IMG/VR virus record: IMGVR_UViG_3300027280_000001
Location: 1 to 40,019 of that record
DNA length: 40,019 nt
Source of the DNA: a virus
Direction: 5' to 3' (one strand)
Shown here: in pieces, positions 18,041 to 25,354 of the stretch
How positions within the stretch are numbered: the stretch's first letter is position 1
Layout: each line of letters opens with the position of its first letter
The notes under the pieces: generated by a model
Told to the model about the DNA's origin: nothing
Seen by the model: the letters and a program-made list of their open reading frames with translations, nothing else
The model's database searches: none
Position numbers and translations under genes: made by a program

Positions 18041-18057
18041 ATGTATTTAGAAGGAAG
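18041..18057. repeat. 17-bp inverted repeat, right arm
   Basis: ATGTATTTAGAAGGAAG, perfect partner of 17903-17919. The pairing stops exactly at both ends. In topology it replaces the long closing helices of 23S domain IV. Confidence 0.95.
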
Positions 18058-18075
18058 GGAGAACTTAATCTCCCA
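18058..18075 (-). terminator. Possible weak terminator or processing hairpin after scaffold gene
   Basis: GGGAGA-loop-TCTCCC hairpin with a six-base loop, 16 bases after the scaffold stop codon; on the minus strand it is followed by TTCCTTCTAAATA, a broken T-tract. It may be an inefficient terminator or a cleavage site that separates scaffold and capsid messages. Confidence 0.45.
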
Positions 18076-18090
18076 ACCCATGCAACAGTG

Positions 18091-18852
18091 TTAGAACAGG
18101 CTAGACTTAGCTAACTTATCAGCTACTGTTTGCCTGTAGGCAGGGTCTTTAGCGTATCTAGGGTCACTCATAGCAGCAGTGAGTTCCGCATTACTCTCGA
18201 ACTTCCCGCCTGTGGATACAGAACTATTACCACCCTGTAATAGAGTAGGTTCTGCCTCAGAACGATAACGTGCGTTTAGACCTTGGATAGCAAGTCTAAT
18301 CATATTAGGGTCTTGCGTTTCCATTGTTGCATTGAAGGCATCTATCTCGTTTTCGGGTAGAGAATCTGATGCCCATTGTACCATGTTGTTGTATTCTTCT
18401 GCACCACCTGTGATGGAGTGCATATCTGCTGTCACCTGAGAGGCTAGAGCGTCCTGCCCTGCTACCCATGAGTCTACCATAGACTTAGGGAAACCTGCCT
18501 CTTCTAGTGCAGTGTAAGCGTCCTCAGATAGCTGACCATTTGTTGCATATTCCTGCTCGAATACGCTGAAGTCTAGTCCCTTACTATCTAATAGCTCAGA
18601 CACCTCAGATGCTGTCTCTGTACCGTCAGCTTCTTCAGTAGGTGCTTCTTCTACTTCTTCCTTAGGCTGGCCTAGCTTACCCTCTAATGCAGAGTAAGCT
18701 TTAGCCATATCCTCAGGACTCTTAAATTTCTCAGGCAACCAGTCAGGACGGTCAGGGTCTGTTTGATTACCCTCTACCTTCTCTAGCATTTCTTTAACAT
18801 GCTCTGGATTTTCAGCCTCAGGTTGTTGATAAGTATTAACTGTGTCTACCAT
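18091..18852 (-). CDS. Scaffolding protein (capsid assembly, gp9-like)
   Basis: A 253-residue acidic protein between portal and capsid, the T7 gene 9 position. It has PDWLPEKFKSPEDMAKAYSALEGKLGQ near residues 37-63, a sequence typical of scaffolds of T7-like marine phages, then an acidic linker (EEVEEAPTEEADGTE), and a basic C-terminal helix (KDPAYRQTVADKLAKSSLF), the region that contacts capsid in this family. GCGGAGTAAGA precedes the ATG. Confidence 0.92.
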   Translation of the reverse strand: MVDTVNTYQQPEAENPEHVKEMLEKVEGNQTDPDRPDWLPEKFKSPEDMAKAYSALEGKLGQPKEEVEEAPTEEADGTETASEVSELLDSKGLDFSVFEQEYATNGQLSEDAYTALEEAGFPKSMVDSWVAGQDALASQVTADMHSITGGAEEYNNMVQWASDSLPENEIDAFNATMETQDPNMIRLAIQGLNARYRSEAEPTLLQGGNSSVSTGGKFESNAELTAAMSDPRYAKDPAYRQTVADKLAKSSLF

Positions 18853-18854
18853 TC

Positions 18855-20393
18855 TTACTCCGCTTCTACTGCGCCTTTAGCTAATTGTGGTGCGGCACCC
18901 TGTGCCATACCCATAGCTGTTTGTTCTAACATTTGTTGCTGTTGCATTTGTTGTTGCATCATCTGTTCTTGTTGCTTCTGCTCTGCTGATTTAATCAGGC
19001 CAGAAGTATCAATGCCTAGTGATGCGGCTAGTCTATCAATGTAATCACCTAAGTTCATCTCACTAGCAATAACCTCAGGGCCAAGTGGCTGTAGGTATTG
19101 TAAGAATGTAGCTAGTTTGTTTAGGTCTTGACCTCTACCTAATGCTTCAATACCAGTGACAACCGTAGGCTGTACACTATCCTTAGGCATACGAGGCATC
19201 TTACCCTGCTTAGTAAGAGACTCAAGTAGTAGGTTAATCAGAGGAAGCTGGAACTCCTGAGACAGAATAGAGTATACACCACCTAGTGATGTCTCTAGTT
19301 CCTGTGCCATGAAGCGTACTTCTTCTGCTGTTACACGTTCCGCTGACCGTTGTACACTACTGTTAAGTAGGAAGGCGGCGGCTAGTCTATCGTTAATCAT
19401 CCGCATAGTCTCAAGGGCTACACGGAAGTCTGCTGATTTCTGTACCTGTAGTGTAGACACATCGTTAGCGTCACCACTCAGGAAGGCACCATTAGCTGCT
19501 TTAGCTAGTGAAGATGCCTTAGTGTTACCGTTAGGACGTACCAAGAATAGAACCTTAGATGAAGCGGCACTACCCTGCACGATGGCCTGTGTCAGTGCCT
19601 CAAGACTACGTAAGTCTCCAAGGTATTCTTCGATGAACCCACGCCCATAGTCTTCACCGTCAATGCGGATAAAGCGTAATGGAATGAATGGGTTCTGGTC
19701 CTTCTTGAATGTTCCACGTGAACTAGGAACTTCAATACCTGCTACCTCTTGATGTACAGAGAACCCCTTCTCAGTGGTCTTGACACAGGTATACAGGTCA
19801 TAGTTCTTAACTGGTGTATCAGAAGGGGGAATGATTTCCTTCACTACATCTGGTAGCATCAGTGGTGATACACTTTCTTTAGTAATAATTTCTAGTATGT
19901 TACCCATAGCATCACGCTTAGTACAGAAGCGGTCAGGTCTGAAGACCTTCATACCACCCTCTTTAGGCATGTATACTAGAGCATTACCAGTAACGATAAG
20001 TAATTTAAGTGCCTCAAATACAGGGACACGGATAGACTTACCTTCAATTTCTTGCATTGCTGCCCGTTCAATACGAGCAAGTCCTTCTTCTACCTGACCA
20101 CGTGCATCGCCTGCTATAGATTGCAGGTCAAAGTCATCAATGGTTAGACGGAAGAACGGACTGTTAGGGGGTAGCAGAGCAAGAAGTAACTTTGATGCGA
20201 GGTTGTTTACACCCCTTGCTCCAATGCCTTGATAAGGTGTGGCATAAGTAGATGAACTACTATGGCCTTCCTCTGGCATGAGAGTAGGAATGGTTAGCTT
20301 TGCTGCCTCACGGCCTCTTTCAAGGAACGTATCACGTTCACTCTCAAGCTGGTGGTAGCGTTTAGCTACTGTACCTACTTCTTCATATTCCAT
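18855..20393 (-). CDS. Portal (head-tail connector, gp8-like)
   Basis: A 512-residue T7-type portal. The N-terminus (VAKRYHQLESERDTFLERGREAAKLTIPTLMPEEG) and the segment GIGARGVNNLASKLLLALLPPNSPFFRL are the strongest family signatures. The C-terminus is glutamine/methionine-rich (KQQEQMMQQQMQQQQM, about residues 474-489). Twelve copies form the DNA channel and terminase docking site. Start after AAAGGATAAGTAA. Confidence 0.96.
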   Translation of the reverse strand: MEYEEVGTVAKRYHQLESERDTFLERGREAAKLTIPTLMPEEGHSSSSTYATPYQGIGARGVNNLASKLLLALLPPNSPFFRLTIDDFDLQSIAGDARGQVEEGLARIERAAMQEIEGKSIRVPVFEALKLLIVTGNALVYMPKEGGMKVFRPDRFCTKRDAMGNILEIITKESVSPLMLPDVVKEIIPPSDTPVKNYDLYTCVKTTEKGFSVHQEVAGIEVPSSRGTFKKDQNPFIPLRFIRIDGEDYGRGFIEEYLGDLRSLEALTQAIVQGSAASSKVLFLVRPNGNTKASSLAKAANGAFLSGDANDVSTLQVQKSADFRVALETMRMINDRLAAAFLLNSSVQRSAERVTAEEVRFMAQELETSLGGVYSILSQEFQLPLINLLLESLTKQGKMPRMPKDSVQPTVVTGIEALGRGQDLNKLATFLQYLQPLGPEVIASEMNLGDYIDRLAASLGIDTSGLIKSAEQKQQEQMMQQQMQQQQMLEQTAMGMAQGAAPQLAKGAVEAE

Positions 20394-20397
20394 TTAC

Positions 20398-20649
20398 TTA
20401 TCCTTTAGGAATGTTTAATCCAGATATACCTTCACCACCTACTTGAGCAGCATTATTTGTACCTACTAAGGCTCTCTTACCTTTGCGCCTACGAGATAAC
20501 TTACCACTTCCTGTAGTATCTGCCTCTAACTGTAACTCGCTATCTGCTAGACCACCTTTACTTGCACCTGTGCTAGACTTAGGTGCTGGTGGTGGCGGTG
20601 GCGGTGGTGGCGGCGGTGGTGGTGGTGGTCTTCTCCGTGAACCACCCAT
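20398..20649 (-). CDS. gp7.3-like virion protein with 14-proline tract
   Basis: An 83-residue protein: MGGSRRR, then 14 consecutive prolines, then a linker, then a basic motif SRRRKGKRAL and the C-terminus GISGLNIPKG. The basic motif followed by a short spacer and a GLNI-type end resembles the C-terminus of T7 gp7.3, a small tail/virion protein needed for infectivity. The gene immediately upstream encodes a paralogue. The frame extends to 20688, but the ATG at 20649 stands two bases after the upstream stop with GGGAGTG before it and gives the MGG start shared with the paralogue. gp7.3 assignment is tentative. Confidence 0.65.
   Translation of the reverse strand: MGGSRRRPPPPPPPPPPPPPPAPKSSTGASKGGLADSELQLEADTTGSGKLSRRRKGKRALVGTNNAAQVGGEGISGLNIPKG
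20588..20629 (-). repeat. Proline-codon microsatellite
   Basis: Fourteen consecutive CCA/CCG codons (GGT/GGC on the plus strand). The mix of CCA and CCG is not purely repetitive, so the tract is older than a fresh slippage event. Length may vary between relatives. Confidence 0.9.
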
Positions 20650-20650
20650 G

Positions 20651-20884
20651 TTACACTCCCTTAGGGATTTGTAACCCCGAACCTGCACTAGCTACTTGCG
20701 TTGCAGTGTCTTGTGTGATGTCTTGTCTAAGCGCACGTTTACCTTTACGCTTCTTACTAATCTTATCTGACTCAAGTTCAGTATCATCTAACTCAATGTC
20801 AGGTGTCTTTGTTACTGCTGTCACTGGACGAGCAGGTGTAGGAAGTGGTGCTGGCGCACGACCTCCACCCATTAAACCACCCAT
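20651..20884 (-). CDS. gp7.3-like virion protein, paralogue
   Basis: A 77-residue protein: MGGLMGGGRAPAPLPTPARPV, an acidic stretch (DIELDDTELESDK), then KKRKGKRAL and the C-terminus GSGLQIPKGV. The start motif, the basic motif and the end are shared with the next gene, so the two are a tandem duplication that has diverged. The ATG at 20884 is chosen because AGGA stands eight bases upstream and the start then matches the paralogue; an upstream ATG at 20899 overlaps the preceding gene. Confidence 0.65.
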   Translation of the reverse strand: MGGLMGGGRAPAPLPTPARPVTAVTKTPDIELDDTELESDKISKKRKGKRALRQDITQDTATQVASAGSGLQIPKGV

Positions 20885-20885
20885 A

Positions 20886-21068
20886 TCAATATTCCTCATA
20901 ATCTTGGTTTTGTAATTCTACAAGCTTCGCTATCACAGACTGTTGACCCCTAAGGAAACCTAGTTCCTCAGGAGTAACTTGTGTGTGTGGAAGTTTGTTA
21001 GGATACAGTATGTTAAGATGGTTTATTAACCCATCCGTTATATTAAAGTCGTTACCTAATAACTTCAT
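20886..21068 (-). CDS. Small protein at head of structural block, unknown
   Basis: A 60-residue protein (MKLLGNDFNITDGLINHLNILYPNKLPHTQVTPEELGFLRGQQSVIAKLVELQNQDYEEY). No recognised domain; the C-terminal half looks helical. It is the first gene after a putative phage promoter and before the gp7.3-like pair, a position often held by small virion-assembly genes (T7 genes 6.5-7.3). The Shine-Dalgarno is poor. Confidence 0.6.
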   Translation of the reverse strand: MKLLGNDFNITDGLINHLNILYPNKLPHTQVTPEELGFLRGQQSVIAKLVELQNQDYEEY

Positions 21069-21084
21069 TATGCTAACTTTCGCT

Positions 21085-21100
21085 AATGTTGTAACTTTAG
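21085..21100 (-). promoter_or_regulatory. Putative phage-RNAP promoter for structural genes
   Basis: Minus strand CTAAAGTTACAACATT overlapping the NrdJ stop codon, the same 16 bases as at 5844-5859. It stands 17 bases before the first structural-block gene. The following GAAAGTTAGCATA is shared in part (AAAGTTAGCATA) with the leader of the SSB gene. Confidence 0.6.
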
Positions 21101-22995
21101 ATGTCTACTAACTCACATGCACCAGCAGTACACGCCAGAGTTTGACCGCCAGTTGTTGTATCTTCCTTCTCATAGAGAGATAGTGCTGTCCAATCAATCG
21201 TGCTAGGCATCTGTTCCTTGAGTGTCTCATATGTTTCCTTATCTATATCCTGATATGGTGCTTGTGCATATGTGTGGTCACTATGTGGTAGGAATGAGAT
21301 ACCAGAGCAGATGTCAAAGTTCTCATAGACCCATGCACCCACTGCCATCCACTCCTCATCACGTACTGTGATAGTAACAGAAGGCTTATGCTCACACCAG
21401 ACTAGAGCGTATGTCTTCCATAACTCTAACTGTTCTAGTGCTGTCATATCATTACGTGTTACTGCACCAGCAGGTGACTTAGTAGGGAAGCTGAACACTG
21501 TAGTACTATCAGGCTTCATCACACATGCTTCAGCAGGAATACCGCTATCCTTCATGAACTGTGTCAGTGGGTCTTTGTTATCACCACGTACAGTGCGGAT
21601 GTAGTACTGGCTGTGTCGTGCGTGGATACCTGATGCACTGTCAACTAATTGACTAACAGTACCAGAAGGTTTGACGCATGTGATAGCGGCAGATACAGGT
21701 ATGCCCATCTTATTAGCATACTCAAAGTTAGTATCAATAGCTACCTGTTTCATCTCAGACAGCCAACGCTTACTATCTACGTTCTTAGACAGCAGTAGGT
21801 TGTCCATGATACCTGTTAGTGACACACCTAGTAGTCTCTCTTCGGCTGTATTATCATGCCATATCTTACGAAGGTAAGGCATCTTAGTGAAGGTGGACTG
21901 TGCAGTACCAAGGATAGTAGCTAATCGTACCTTACGCTTAAGACTCTTAAGGTCATCCACCTCACGTACAACTACCTCAGTCAGGTTACAGAACTGGTAT
22001 GGACGAAGGATAATCTCAGAGCAAGGATTAGTACCCCACTCATGACCTGTCTCTCTGCGTCCGTTGTTCTCTACGTGCTTGTCTGCTGCAATGCGTGAGA
22101 AGATACCACGCTCACCAGACTTAGATTCTACTAGAGATAACCACTCACGCATGAACCCTTCCATGTCTGGTTTGTCTGTGTAGGCTACTGAGTTGTTAGC
22201 CAACGCACGTTGACCCTCGTTGTCCCACCAATTACCTGACTTAGCATGTGCCATACGTCCATCACTTAGGTTGGATAGGCTAATCATAGCTGACCTACGT
22301 ACACCGCCTACTACTACAACCTCACCAATCTTACACATGATGTCGTGACACTCAATGCTTGTAAGCTTGCGTCCTGACGCACCCTTAAATTTTTCCCACA
22401 CAAAATTGAATAGGTCATTCAATGGCTCTGGTCCTGAGGCTCTACCACCAAAGGTCTTAAGCCTTGCACCTGCTGGACGGATACCAGACAAGTCCCACTG
22501 AGGAACGATGCCCATATATAACTGGTAAATTAAATCACGTAGCGCACCAGCCCAACCTTCCTTACTATCTTCAACAACAATCTTCTCATTTGTAGTATCA
22601 AAGTATTGAGGGATAGTGGGTAGGTTAGTAATCGACTGACGCTCAACACTGAAGCCTACTCCTGTGCCACATAGTAGGATGAACATAGCCTCGTCAAAGG
22701 CTCTCATGTCATCCACTGGTAGGTATGAGCAGTTGTAGATACAGGTGTTGTCACGGTCAGCGGCAGGACCAGCAGTCATCAATGCTCTCATAGATGGCAT
22801 GACTTCTAGGTTGAGGATAGCTTCCTCTAGCTCATCTAGCTCTTCCTTAGGTAGACCAGTCTTTGCAATGTAGTTGATGTATCGCTGTACTGTTTCACCC
22901 CAAGTCTCTCGTCTGTTCTCGTCCTCAAGCCAGCGTGCGTACCGACTGGTAGCAATGAAAGTCTGGTAGTCTGTTGGTAATTGATTACTAATCAT
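21097..22995 (-). CDS. nrdJ: Class II (adenosylcobalamin-dependent) ribonucleotide reductase
   Basis: A 632-residue monomeric class II RNR that reduces ribonucleoside triphosphates. The radical-site motif NPCSE is at 323-327 with the thiyl cysteine C325 and E327; C336 and an N-terminal cysteine (C85 or C89) should form the redox pair, and the C-terminal CTAGAC (C622, C627) should reduce it. LCGTGVGFSVE (about 108-118) and the GGVRRSAMISL loop (230-240) are typical. Requires vitamin B12 cofactor from the host but no oxygen or small subunit. ATG overlaps the MazG stop (ATGA). It heads a nucleotide-supply block with ThyX and MazG. Confidence 0.95.
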   Translation of the reverse strand: MISNQLPTDYQTFIATSRYARWLEDENRRETWGETVQRYINYIAKTGLPKEELDELEEAILNLEVMPSMRALMTAGPAADRDNTCIYNCSYLPVDDMRAFDEAMFILLCGTGVGFSVERQSITNLPTIPQYFDTTNEKIVVEDSKEGWAGALRDLIYQLYMGIVPQWDLSGIRPAGARLKTFGGRASGPEPLNDLFNFVWEKFKGASGRKLTSIECHDIMCKIGEVVVVGGVRRSAMISLSNLSDGRMAHAKSGNWWDNEGQRALANNSVAYTDKPDMEGFMREWLSLVESKSGERGIFSRIAADKHVENNGRRETGHEWGTNPCSEIILRPYQFCNLTEVVVREVDDLKSLKRKVRLATILGTAQSTFTKMPYLRKIWHDNTAEERLLGVSLTGIMDNLLLSKNVDSKRWLSEMKQVAIDTNFEYANKMGIPVSAAITCVKPSGTVSQLVDSASGIHARHSQYYIRTVRGDNKDPLTQFMKDSGIPAEACVMKPDSTTVFSFPTKSPAGAVTRNDMTALEQLELWKTYALVWCEHKPSVTITVRDEEWMAVGAWVYENFDICSGISFLPHSDHTYAQAPYQDIDKETYETLKEQMPSTIDWTALSLYEKEDTTTGGQTLACTAGACELVDI

Positions 22996-23312
22996 CGGTT
23001 GTCTCCACTCCCTTGTAGTACGCCACGTTCCTTGCGGCTCTCTAGTTTCTCTATGTTCATCTCAGCTATAACTTCTAGGCTATAACCTATATCACGTGCT
23101 ACTGCGGCTAAGTACCATAGTACATCTCCTAGCTCTTTAGCTACGTCTTCCTTCTCATCCATGATACTCTTGTTGTCACGGATAATCTTCTTTACTTTAT
23201 CTGCTACCTCACCTGCCTCACCTGCTAGGCCAAGGGTAGGGTAGAGGATGTTAAACTTACTATCGTATATTGCAGTAGCATTAGCTCTCTTCTGGTACTC
23301 ACTGAAGTTCAT
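22992..23312 (-). CDS. mazG: MazG-like nucleotide pyrophosphohydrolase
   Basis: A 106-residue all-alpha MazG-family protein. The metal-binding pattern ExxE...ExxD is intact: E32/E35 in GLAGEAGEVADK and E60/D63 in AKELGDVLWYLAA. Phage MazG proteins hydrolyse dNTPs or dGTP/dCTP and have been proposed to act on ppGpp. The gene lies between ThyX and NrdJ and overlaps NrdJ by four bases, so expression is coupled to nucleotide synthesis. Confidence 0.9.
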   Translation of the reverse strand: MNFSEYQKRANATAIYDSKFNILYPTLGLAGEAGEVADKVKKIIRDNKSIMDEKEDVAKELGDVLWYLAAVARDIGYSLEVIAEMNIEKLESRKERGVLQGSGDNR

Positions 23313-23313
23313 C

Positions 23314-23946
23314 TTAGTTATCCCTTATTGCTTCCCAACTATGGGGAAATGTTTCATAGCCATGTATGTTTATCTGTTCAGCTATTAACATAGTTTCATG
23401 CTGTGTATCAGAAGTACAGCGTTGTTCACACACACGTGCAAATGCCATGAGACTACCTGACCAGTACCACTCAGTGTACATATTCTGAGGTAGTATCATA
23501 CGTGCCATCTCTGGTGCTACCCCCTGCTGTATCATCTTCTGATAACTTTGTAGGGCTAGGTCACTTACATCCTTTAGGTATGTAGTAGGGAAGTACTGAG
23601 ACTCAGCCTCGCCTGTACTACCCTGTTTACTATCCTCTGGTTTACCTCTCCATGTATCAGGTATGTAGAACTCAGGGTCACTACTTACATATCTACGTGA
23701 CACTTCATTCCACGACAAGCCTACCTGATGCTTGACTAATTGTCTAGCTACAAACACTGGTGCTTTGATACGGAACTGTAAGAAGCAGTGAGCAAAAGGG
23801 GACCAGTGGTTGTGCTTGGCTAGATACTTGATGAGCTTCTTATCTCCATCCTGTAAGGCACCTTTGACTTCCTTGTTGTATGATACACGTGCAGCATTAA
23901 CCACTGTTAAGTCAGTACCCATGTGTTCAATCAAGTCTACCTTCAT
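23314..23946 (-). CDS. thyX: Flavin-dependent thymidylate synthase ThyX
   Basis: A 210-residue ThyX, converting dUMP to dTMP with FAD, NADPH and methylene-tetrahydrofolate. The N-terminal HNHWSPFAH (45-53) and the SxNExSxRY part of the signature (S78, N80, E81, S83, R85, Y86) are present. The usual RHR of the signature reads KHQ (72-74), a variant. The C-terminal PQNMYTEWYWSGSLMAFARVCEQR carries the arginine-rich substrate segment. Overlaps the upstream small gene by four bases (ATGA). Confidence 0.93.
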   Translation of the reverse strand: MKVDLIEHMGTDLTVVNAARVSYNKEVKGALQDGDKKLIKYLAKHNHWSPFAHCFLQFRIKAPVFVARQLVKHQVGLSWNEVSRRYVSSDPEFYIPDTWRGKPEDSKQGSTGEAESQYFPTTYLKDVSDLALQSYQKMIQQGVAPEMARMILPQNMYTEWYWSGSLMAFARVCEQRCTSDTQHETMLIAEQINIHGYETFPHSWEAIRDN

Positions 23947-24143
23947 TCTGTACCCACCTCGACACCATCATTCTTAATAGCTATTACATCATCTACATAA
24001 CCAAAGGACATACCCCTCAGGAAGTCTAGGTAGTTCTGGTTCATGTCTACTAAATAACCCTCAGTCATGAACTTCTGTTCAGTACTTCCTAGATAATTAC
24101 CGTCATCATCCCATCTGTCTACACGAAAAGTTACTTCATCCAT
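23943..24143 (-). CDS. Small acidic protein of unknown function
   Basis: A 66-residue acidic protein (MDEVTFRVDRWDDDGNYLGSTEQKF...). No domain recognised. It overlaps the gp1.7-like gene stop (TAATG) and the ThyX start (ATGA), so it is translated as part of the nucleotide-metabolism cluster. Confidence 0.6.
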   Translation of the reverse strand: MDEVTFRVDRWDDDGNYLGSTEQKFMTEGYLVDMNQNYLDFLRGMSFGYVDDVIAIKNDGVEVGTE

Positions 24144-24463
24144 TACCAGTTTACTCCCTTAGTTTTCTCTAATAGTTCTACCATCTTGTTAAGATACCAG
24201 ATGGCTTTCTTTGCATCCTGTATAGGATTGCCCTTCTTCATCAGGCGTGAGCCTGTATACTTTATCACGTTACCCTGACAGTAGCTGATAGCTTCGTACT
24301 CACCTAGTACATCCACGATGTAGTCAATGGTTTCGATGTTACTATCTGCGTAGTGAGCAGGACTGTTGACCATATCTATCTTGTCAGTGATGCGTATACT
24401 AGCCTCGTTAATCTCTGCTAGTTTCTGCTTCATGTATTCCTCATGCCTTAGTTGTTCTGCCAT
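24143..24463 (-). CDS. gp1.7-like DUF3310 protein (nucleotide kinase-related)
   Basis: A 106-residue protein with the DUF3310 pattern: VNSPAHYADSNIETIDYIVDVLGE, GNVIKYTGSRLMKKGNPIQDAKKAIWYLNKM. T7 gp1.7, which has this domain, is a dGMP/dTMP kinase. The short N-terminal part is charged and helical. It overlaps the exonuclease 3' end by 16 bases and has GGAGAAG before its ATG. Kinase activity is known only for the T7 relative. Confidence 0.82.
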   Translation of the reverse strand: MAEQLRHEEYMKQKLAEINEASIRITDKIDMVNSPAHYADSNIETIDYIVDVLGEYEAISYCQGNVIKYTGSRLMKKGNPIQDAKKAIWYLNKMVELLEKTKGVNW

Positions 24464-25173
24464 AAGTATACTTCTCCTGTCTCTGTGTTGTACTCACCAT
24501 CACGTAGGATACGTGCAAGCCTTGCGTTCTCTAGTGCTACCTTTTCTGATAAGCCTTTAGAAACAAACGCACTAACAACTTTGTCCCATCCGTCACCAGA
24601 GTGGTAAGACCCTTCCAGAATTTTGTGAGCAGTCTTAGGCCCAATGGAAGGACAACCCTTGTAGTTGTCTGTACTATCTCCGATAAGAGTTTGATAGTAG
24701 AAGTTATAGTCAGCTTCTTCTTTACTAATCTCAACAACCTTACCATCAATCCAGTGCTTTGCTGGTATAGTAAGTAGGTCTTTATCCGCAGACCAAATAA
24801 TAGTATCTGGATTCTTAGTACCAAGTATCCCCAAGACATCATCAGCTTCTAGCCTCCTGTACATTATAGTGTTATACTTCTTAGTCATGTATTCCCTAGC
24901 CCAAGGTAGTAGCATAGGCTTACGTACAGTCTTACGATTAAGCTTGTAGTATGGTGCCACATCCTTACGGAAGTTCTCCTTGTCAGACAGGGTGATGATA
25001 CAATCTTGAACAGGTGCTTCCATCAGGTGAGTTATCTGTTCCTCAATCCTTGCCTCTACCTCAGACTCAAAGGCATGTAGTGTCCACAGTCCATCACCCC
25101 AATCAATAGGTTTCTCTGCGATAGTGGCTGCCTTGTAAGCTACGATGTCTCCATCAATAAGCAGTAGGGTCAT
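24448..25173 (-). CDS. 5'-3' exonuclease, T7 gp6-like (FEN family)
   Basis: A 241-residue FEN/PIN-fold nuclease. The N-terminal metal site TLLLIDGDIVAYKAA, the RLEADDVLG motif, SADKDLLTI, and the helix-hairpin-helix part IGDSTDNYKGCPSIGPKTAHKILEG are all present in order. It degrades host DNA and removes RNA primers during replication and recombination. Two ATGs are adjacent; AGGAG stands seven bases before the second, so 25173 is chosen (25176 is the alternative). Confidence 0.93.
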   Translation of the reverse strand: MTLLLIDGDIVAYKAATIAEKPIDWGDGLWTLHAFESEVEARIEEQITHLMEAPVQDCIITLSDKENFRKDVAPYYKLNRKTVRKPMLLPWAREYMTKKYNTIMYRRLEADDVLGILGTKNPDTIIWSADKDLLTIPAKHWIDGKVVEISKEEADYNFYYQTLIGDSTDNYKGCPSIGPKTAHKILEGSYHSGDGWDKVVSAFVSKGLSEKVALENARLARILRDGEYNTETGEVYLWQNN

Positions 25174-25354
25174 CATCTATCTCCTGTTCATCTTGTTGCA
25201 TGTCCTTCAGTGCTGTCAAGGTTAGTACCTTAACCCCTGTAGTAACTTGAAGGTAGTCTAGGTATGCCTCTACTATCCACTTGATACAGAGACATAAGGT
25301 AACACCAGCAAAGCTGATGGTGCATACCATCTTAAAGAAGAAATCAAAGTCCAT
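25154..25354 (-). CDS. Single-pass small membrane protein, unknown
   Basis: A 66-residue protein with a short N-terminus (MDFDFFFKM), a hydrophobic segment at about 9-30 (VCTISFAGVTLCLCIKWIVEAYL) and an acidic cytoplasmic-type tail (DMQQDEQEIDDDPTAY). AGGAGATACTGA precedes the ATG. It overlaps both neighbours by about 10-20 bases. Function unknown. Confidence 0.6.
   Translation of the reverse strand: MDFDFFFKMVCTISFAGVTLCLCIKWIVEAYLDYLQVTTGVKVLTLTALKDMQQDEQEIDDDPTAY

Larger units (their letters stand above)
17765..18090. other. 326-base gene-free gap between scaffold and capsid
   Basis: No ORF with a plausible start is visible on either strand. Contents from high to low coordinate: a GGGAGA/TCTCCC hairpin (18058-18075), the right arm of a 17-bp inverted repeat, a 23S-rRNA-like segment, the left arm, an alternative hairpin (17891-17908), a small CCCT-CGCA-AGGG hairpin (17843-17854), and the capsid Shine-Dalgarno. 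The capsid mRNA leader therefore must contain or be cleaved within a highly structured RNA. Confidence 0.85.

Noticed and set aside
20588-20629. Possible CRISPR-like or tandem-repeat array
   Set aside because: It is a run of proline codons in one gene; no spacers or conserved repeats.
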